The translations under genes were made by a program, and so were the position numbers. A DNA stretch of 10,555 bases from an uncultured Eubacteriales bacterium (GTDB taxonomy: Bacteria; Bacillota; Clostridia; Oscillospirales; Acutalibacteraceae). The notes under the pieces are model-generated. The model was not told the DNA's origin, searched no databases, and saw only the letters and a program-made list of their open reading frames with translations. Below are positions 7,236-10,555 of the stretch, piece after piece (the stretch's first letter is position 1; the number at the start of each line of letters is the position of its first letter). The stretch is taken from assembly GCA_934394855.1 (NCBI GenBank), contig CAKRRH010000035.1:1-10555 (forward strand), read 5' to 3'.

Positions 7236-7679
7236 ATGAAAAGATCAAGACTTGAGAAGATAAAAAGCTTAATTAATGAGCATGATGTCACAACACAGGA
7301 AGAATTGCTTGAACTGTTAAGACGAGACGGTTATGATGTAACGCAGGCGACGGTTTCAAGAGATATTAAGGAGCTTAGGCTTATCAAAATCACAGACGGA
7401 GAGGGCGTTCAAAAATATGCTACAATGGCAAGCGACGGCGTTTCTCCGCAGTTTATCGACATATTTGCGCACAGCGTTGTTTCAATCACCTGCGCAATGA
7501 ACGACATTGTAATCAAATGCTTCACAGGCATGGCAAATGCGGCTTGTGCGGCGCGTGACAACATGAATTATTCCGAGGTTGTCGGCTCACTTGCGGGCGA
7601 CGACACAATATTTGTAATCACTCGAAACGAAGAAGCGGCTTTGTCATTAGCCGAAAAGCTCAATAAAATATTGAGATAA
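7236..7679 (+). CDS. argR: Arginine repressor ArgR/AhrC
   Basis: This is a hexameric transcription factor that uses arginine as corepressor, represses arginine biosynthesis and can activate catabolism. The 147-residue length is standard. Residues 2-63 form the winged helix with TQATVSRDIKEL, whose Ser41-Arg42 pair is in the DNA-recognition helix. Residues of about 72-147 form the oligomerisation and arginine-binding domain, with FTGMANAAC standing for the usual TRPGMAQ segment and the LAGDDT motif (119-124), whose Asp pair binds arginine. The ribosome binding site AAGGGG (7218-7223) is 12 bases from the ATG, which is slightly long. The gene sits between nadK and recN as in many Clostridia and Bacilli. 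An ARG-box-like site lies upstream of the operon promoter. Confidence 0.96.
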   Translation: MKRSRLEKIKSLINEHDVTTQEELLELLRRDGYDVTQATVSRDIKELRLIKITDGEGVQKYATMASDGVSPQFIDIFAHSVVSITCAMNDIVIKCFTGMANAACAARDNMNYSEVVGSLAGDDTIFVITRNEEAALSLAEKLNKILR

Positions 7680-7713
7680 TTCATCTTGTTATCGATTTTT
7701 GGGAGGTGAGCGT

Positions 7714-9378
7714 TTGCTTAGCAGTTTGCACATTGAAAATATTGCCGTAATTGAAAAGGCGAATGTTGAATTTGAGCATGGATTTAATGTATTGACAGGT
7801 GAAACGGGTGCAGGTAAATCTATTGTGATAGATTCGATTAACGCAGTTCTTGGCGAACGCACATCAAAAGAACTCATCAGAACAGGGTGCGACAGCGCCT
7901 CTGTCACCGCATTTTTCAGCGATATTTCCGACATGGCGGTTAAAAAATGCGCCGAACTCGGATTTGACATTGTTGATAATGAGCTTAGCATTAAACGAAC
8001 GATAACCGAATCCAAAAGCACGGTGCGGCTTAACGGAATCAAGACCCCTGCATCAATTATCAAGGAGCTTGCACCATATCTTATCAATATTCACGGTCAG
8101 CACGATTCCCAGGCGCTTCTTGATCCGGACAAACACTACATTTATATTGATTTGCTCGCAAACAACTCAATTCTTTTAAAAGATTATTCGGAAGCGTTTG
8201 CAAAAATGCAGCATACACGGCGCAGACTGAAGGCGCTCACCGAAAATTTGGGTGCAAACGAACAGCGTGCCGAAATACTGCGATATGAGGTAAAGGAGCT
8301 TGAGGACGCCGAGATTAAGCTCGGTGAAATCGAGTCGTTAAAGCAGCGTCAAAATGAAATCAACAACTCAAAATCCATCATAGATTCGTTAAGTTATGCG
8401 CTGTCAGCAATCTATTCGGACGACGCCGATACACCGAGCGTTTTGTCGCTCATGGATAATTCGATGGATTCGGTTGAGAGCGTTTCGACATTTTCCAAAA
8501 GTGCCGAGGAGATATATGGCAACTTGTCGGAAATTCGGGATAATGTTGATGAAATCAAGGAAAAATTGGAGTATGTGATAAACAGCTTTGATTTTGATAA
8601 TGAAGAAATTGAGTCGGTTGAACAGCGGCTCGATATGTATTACAATTTTTCGCAAAAATACGGCAAAACCGAGGAACAAATGCTTGATTTTTTGGAAAAA
8701 GCAAAAAAAGAGCTTCATGAAATTGACTTTTCTGACGAAGAAATAGTTAATTTGCAAAAGGATTTGAAACCGCAGGTTGACGCTGTTAAAAAGCTCGGTG
8801 CAGAGCTTACCGAATCAAGAAAAAAAGCCGCGGACAAATTTGCTGTCGATGTCTCGAAAAAGCTTGAATTTTTGGATATGCCAAAGGTAAAAATATATGT
8901 CAACATCGATTCATGTCCATATTCAAGGCTTGGTGCGGACAAAATCGAGTTTATGATTTCGACAAACCCGGGCGAGCCGCCGAAACCGCTTGCAAAGATT
9001 GCTTCGGGTGGTGAAATGTCACGAATCATGCTGTCGATAAAGAATGTGTTATCGGAGGTTGACCCCGTTGATACGCTGATTTTTGATGAGATCGACACCG
9101 GAATTTCGGGTCATGCGGCAAGCAGAGTCGGCGACAGACTCAAAGATACGGCAAAGAATAAGCAAGTCATCTGCGTGACGCATTTAGCGCAGATTGCCGC
9201 AAAAGCGGACAATCATCTGCTGATAAAAAAGAACATTGACGCTGACCGAGCGGTCACAAACATAACTACGCTTGATTTAGACGGCAGACGGCAGGAGATT
9301 GCCCGAATCATCGGAACAGATGTTACCGAAACAACGCTTGCGGCAGCTGATGAAATGCTGAATAATAAAAATGCTTGA
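7714..9378 (+). CDS. recN: DNA repair protein RecN (SMC-like ATPase)
   Basis: RecN is an SMC-like ATPase that acts early at double-strand breaks and promotes homologous recombination. The protein has Walker A GETGAGKS (29-36), the INIHGQHDSQ segment after the N-terminal ATPase lobe, and a Glu/Lys-rich coiled-coil middle (about 160-370). The C-terminal lobe has ABC signature SGGEM (431-435), Walker B LIFDEIDTG with Asp458-Glu459, and VTHLAQ with His490. I chose the TTG at 7714, giving 554 residues that begin LSSLHIENIAVI. The strong site GGGAGGTG (7701-7708) lies 5 bases before it, with the GGAGG core 7 bases away. An in-frame TTG at 7699 would put that ribosome binding site inside the coding sequence, and its five extra residues are not family-like. 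The gene starts 34 bases after argR and is last in the operon. Its stop codon lies inside the -35 element of the next promoter. Confidence 0.95.
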   Translation: MLSSLHIENIAVIEKANVEFEHGFNVLTGETGAGKSIVIDSINAVLGERTSKELIRTGCDSASVTAFFSDISDMAVKKCAELGFDIVDNELSIKRTITESKSTVRLNGIKTPASIIKELAPYLINIHGQHDSQALLDPDKHYIYIDLLANNSILLKDYSEAFAKMQHTRRRLKALTENLGANEQRAEILRYEVKELEDAEIKLGEIESLKQRQNEINNSKSIIDSLSYALSAIYSDDADTPSVLSLMDNSMDSVESVSTFSKSAEEIYGNLSEIRDNVDEIKEKLEYVINSFDFDNEEIESVEQRLDMYYNFSQKYGKTEEQMLDFLEKAKKELHEIDFSDEEIVNLQKDLKPQVDAVKKLGAELTESRKKAADKFAVDVSKKLEFLDMPKVKIYVNIDSCPYSRLGADKIEFMISTNPGEPPKPLAKIASGGEMSRIMLSIKNVLSEVDPVDTLIFDEIDTGISGHAASRVGDRLKDTAKNKQVICVTHLAQIAAKADNHLLIKKNIDADRAVTNITTLDLDGRRQEIARIIGTDVTETTLAAADEMLNNKNA

Positions 9379-9403
9379 CATTTTCGGCGTAATATGATAT
9401 TCT
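9375..9403 (+). promoter_or_regulatory. Strong extended -10 promoter for the T-box/tyrS unit, overlapping the recN stop
   Basis: A perfect TTGACA (9375-9380) and TATTCT (9398-9403) are 17 bases apart, and TG at 9395-9396 gives an extended -10. The -35 contains the recN TGA stop (9376-9378). Transcription should begin near 9409-9410, just before the T-box leader. Confidence 0.85.
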
Positions 9404-9623
9404 CTAAAATATATTGTATCGGTTTTGATTAGATGAAGTAAGCAATTATTCCGACTTTCAGAGAGTTTTTGTTTGGTGTAAAAAAACAGCGGATTTTGCC
9501 GAAGTTACCTCTATGAACCGACAAGGTGAAAATATAATTAGCCTTGTCCGCCTAAACCCCGTTATCGGTTTTGAGTCATTTTGACTCGCTGAGGCTCGTG
9601 TTTGTGAGAGCATGAGTAATTTT

Positions 9624-9658
9624 GAGGTGGTACCGCAGAATTTATGTTATCTGTCCTC
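9624..9658 (+). promoter_or_regulatory. T-box antiterminator element
   Basis: The T-box core GAGGTGGTACCGCAG (9624-9638) folds into a textbook antiterminator. Helix A1 pairs GAGG (9624-9627) with CCTC (9655-9658). A 7-base bulge TGGTACC (9628-9634) carries TGGT to pair with the NCCA end of the tRNA, which implies an A discriminator base as in tRNA-Tyr. Helix A2 pairs GCAGA (9635-9639) with TCTGT (9650-9654), including one G-U. The CCTC arm is shared with the terminator, so the two folds exclude each other. Confidence 0.9.
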
Positions 9659-9693
9659 TGTATGTGATTAATTCGCATGCAGAGGTTATTTTT
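9655..9693 (+). terminator. T-box-controlled intrinsic terminator (attenuator) before tyrS
   Basis: A 12-bp stem (9655-9666 with 9674-9685, outer arms CCTCTG/CAGAGG, two G-U pairs) with a 7-base loop is followed by a T-rich tract (TTATTTTTATTT). Its 5' arm CCTC is taken up by the antiterminator when uncharged tRNA binds. No other terminator lies between recN and tyrS, so it may also end recN readthrough transcripts. Confidence 0.92.
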
Positions 9694-9715
9694 ATTTATG
9701 AAAGGATTTAGTAAA

Positions 9716-10555
9716 ATGGGAGTATATGAAGAACTCTTAAACAGAGGCATGATTGCACAATGCACTGATGAGGAAAAAGTGCGTGATATGCTCAACAACC
9801 AAAAAATCAAATTCTACATTGGCTTTGACCCGACAGCGGACAGCCTTCATGTCGGTCATTTTGTGCAGATAATGGTTATGTCGCATATGCAGAAAGCAGG
9901 ACATACACCGATTGCACTTTTCGGCGGCGGCACAGGTATGATCGGCGACCCGTCCGGCAAAACCGACATGAGAAAGATGATGACAAAGGAAACAATCAAC
10001 CACAACATCGAATGCTTCAAAAAACAGATGTCAAAGCTCGTCGATTTTTCGGACGGCAAGGCAATCATGGTCAATAACGGCGATTGGCTGCTCAATCTTA
10101 ACTATATTGACTTTTTGCGTGAAGTCGGCGTTCATTTTTCTGTAAACAATATGCTTGCGGCAGAGTGCTATAAACAGCGTTTGGAGCGTGGATTGTCATT
10201 CTTCGAGCTTAACTATATGCTCATGCAAAGCTATGACTTTTTGTGCCTTAACCGCAAATATGACTGTCAGCTTGAGCTTGGCGGCGACGACCAGTGGAGC
10301 AACATTTTGGGTGGCGTTCGTCTTTGCAGAAAGTGCGACGGAAAAGATGTATATGGTTTAACATTTGCCTTGCTTCTCACATCAGAGGGTAAGAAAATGG
10401 GCAAAACAGAAGGCGGAGCGGTTTGGCTTGATCCTGAAAAAACATCGCCCTATGACTTCTATCAGTATTGGAGAAATATCGGTGACGCCGATGTTATCAA
10501 GTGCATGAAAATGCTCACATTCATGCCGCTTGATGAGATTGCCGAATATGAGAAG
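9716..10555 (+). CDS. tyrS: Tyrosyl-tRNA synthetase, N-terminal 280 residues; 3' end outside the window
   Basis: TyrRS activates tyrosine with ATP and charges tRNA-Tyr. The visible part is the class I Rossmann catalytic core. It has YIGFDPTADSLHVGH (34-48, HIGH-type motif HVGH 45-48), GDPSGK (77-82), YMLMQSYD with Tyr167, Gln171 and Asp174 of the tyrosine pocket, GGDDQW (189-194) where many homologues have GGSDQW, and KMGKT (227-231), the TyrRS form of KMSKS. The reading frame is still open at the window edge. By family length about 120 residues, including the C-terminal S4-like tRNA-binding domain, are missing. The ATG at 9716 is preferred because AAAGGA (9701-9706) lies 9 bases upstream. 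An in-frame ATG at 9698 would add MKGFSK, and its nearest purine tract lies in the terminator stem. Expression is controlled by the T-box leader upstream. Confidence 0.97.
   Translation, partial: MGVYEELLNRGMIAQCTDEEKVRDMLNNQKIKFYIGFDPTADSLHVGHFVQIMVMSHMQKAGHTPIALFGGGTGMIGDPSGKTDMRKMMTKETINHNIECFKKQMSKLVDFSDGKAIMVNNGDWLLNLNYIDFLREVGVHFSVNNMLAAECYKQRLERGLSFFELNYMLMQSYDFLCLNRKYDCQLELGGDDQWSNILGGVRLCRKCDGKDVYGLTFALLLTSEGKKMGKTEGGAVWLDPEKTSPYDFYQYWRNIGDADVIKCMKMLTFMPLDEIAEYEK

Larger units (their letters stand above)
9409..9697 (+). promoter_or_regulatory. T-box riboswitch leader of tyrS (uncharged tRNA sensor)
   Basis: This leader senses uncharged tRNA, presumably tRNA-Tyr, and permits tyrS transcription when charging is low. 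Stem I closes with TCGGTT (9419-9424) against AACCGA (9516-9521). A GCAA/TTGC and TCCG/CGGA stem (9442-9453 with 9490-9499) follows, then the conserved AGAGAG bulge (9460-9465) and the apical GGTG loop (9475-9478) closed by GTTTTT/AAAAAC. AAGTA (9436-9440) is the 5' side of the specifier loop. The 3' side, GAAGTTACC (9501-9509), contains a Tyr TAC (9506-9508), though the register is not ideal. Further hairpins are ACAAGG/CCTTGT (9521-9526 with 9542-9547), GAGTCA/TGACTC (9573-9587) and a stem III candidate CTCGTG/CATGAG (9595-9616). The T-box core and terminator follow. Leader end and start points are approximate. Confidence 0.93.

Noticed and set aside
7699..7713. Upstream TTG at 7699 as the recN start
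   Set aside because: It would place the strong GGGAGGTG ribosome binding site inside the coding sequence. The TTG at 7714 is correctly spaced from it and gives a family-like N-terminus.
7560..7713. LexA/SOS box before recN
   Set aside because: I found no GAACNNNNGTTC-type site in front of recN or at the operon promoter, so SOS control is not supported by this sequence.
9698..9715. ATG at 9698 as the tyrS start
   Set aside because: It is in frame, but its nearest Shine-Dalgarno-like tract is part of the attenuator stem 12 bases away. AAAGGA supports the ATG at 9716, and MGVYEEL fits TyrRS N-termini.
9562..10095. Open frames on the - strand opposite the T-box leader and tyrS
   Set aside because: They overlap a structured RNA and a strongly conserved synthetase, show no recognisable domain, and have no convincing ribosome binding site.

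Overview
This window reads as bacterial chromosome from a low-to-moderate GC, Gram-positive member of the Clostridia. An anaerobic Oscillospirales-type gut or rumen lineage is my inference, not something the sequence proves. The grounds are the gene order dxs-tlyA-nadK-argR-recN, which is typical of Clostridia and related to the B. subtilis arrangement, a T-box riboswitch in front of tyrS, strong AGGAGG-type ribosome binding sites, TTG starts, and the form of PurA. I see no insertion sequences, CRISPR arrays, tRNA or rRNA genes, or phage genes.

Layout. (1) At 1-2147 on the + strand is the 3' part of a multidomain gene whose last domain is a GH5 (cellulase-like) barrel that has lost its nucleophile and other active-site residues. 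A TTG-started nucleoside (uridine) kinase-like gene follows 13 bases later, and a perfect 11-bp hairpin at 2121-2147 ends the unit. (2) purA (adenylosuccinate synthetase) at 2162-3436 on the - strand converges on the same hairpin. (3) The 233-base divergent gap at 3437-3669 holds two consensus-like promoters pointing apart. Between them lie an 8-bp inverted repeat and an 18-bp site that matches the ARG box consensus at all but one defined position. (4) The + strand operon dxs, tlyA, nadK, argR, recN covers 3670-9378 and is closely packed, with a 17-base dxs/tlyA overlap. (5) A strong extended -10 promoter overlaps the recN stop codon and drives a T-box leader of about 290 bases. The leader ends in a terminator/antiterminator switch, followed by tyrS, which runs off the right edge.

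How the genes work together. The central operon combines isoprenoid precursor synthesis (Dxs), rRNA 2'-O-methylation (TlyA), NADP supply (NadK), the arginine repressor (ArgR) and double-strand-break repair (RecN). If the ARG-box-like site is real, ArgR would regulate its own whole operon. No terminator is visible after recN, so operon readthrough would enter the T-box leader, whose attenuator could also end the recN operon. The two most interesting items are the GH5 pseudoenzyme and the ARG-box candidate. The rest is largely conserved housekeeping DNA, and I found no clear new multigene system.
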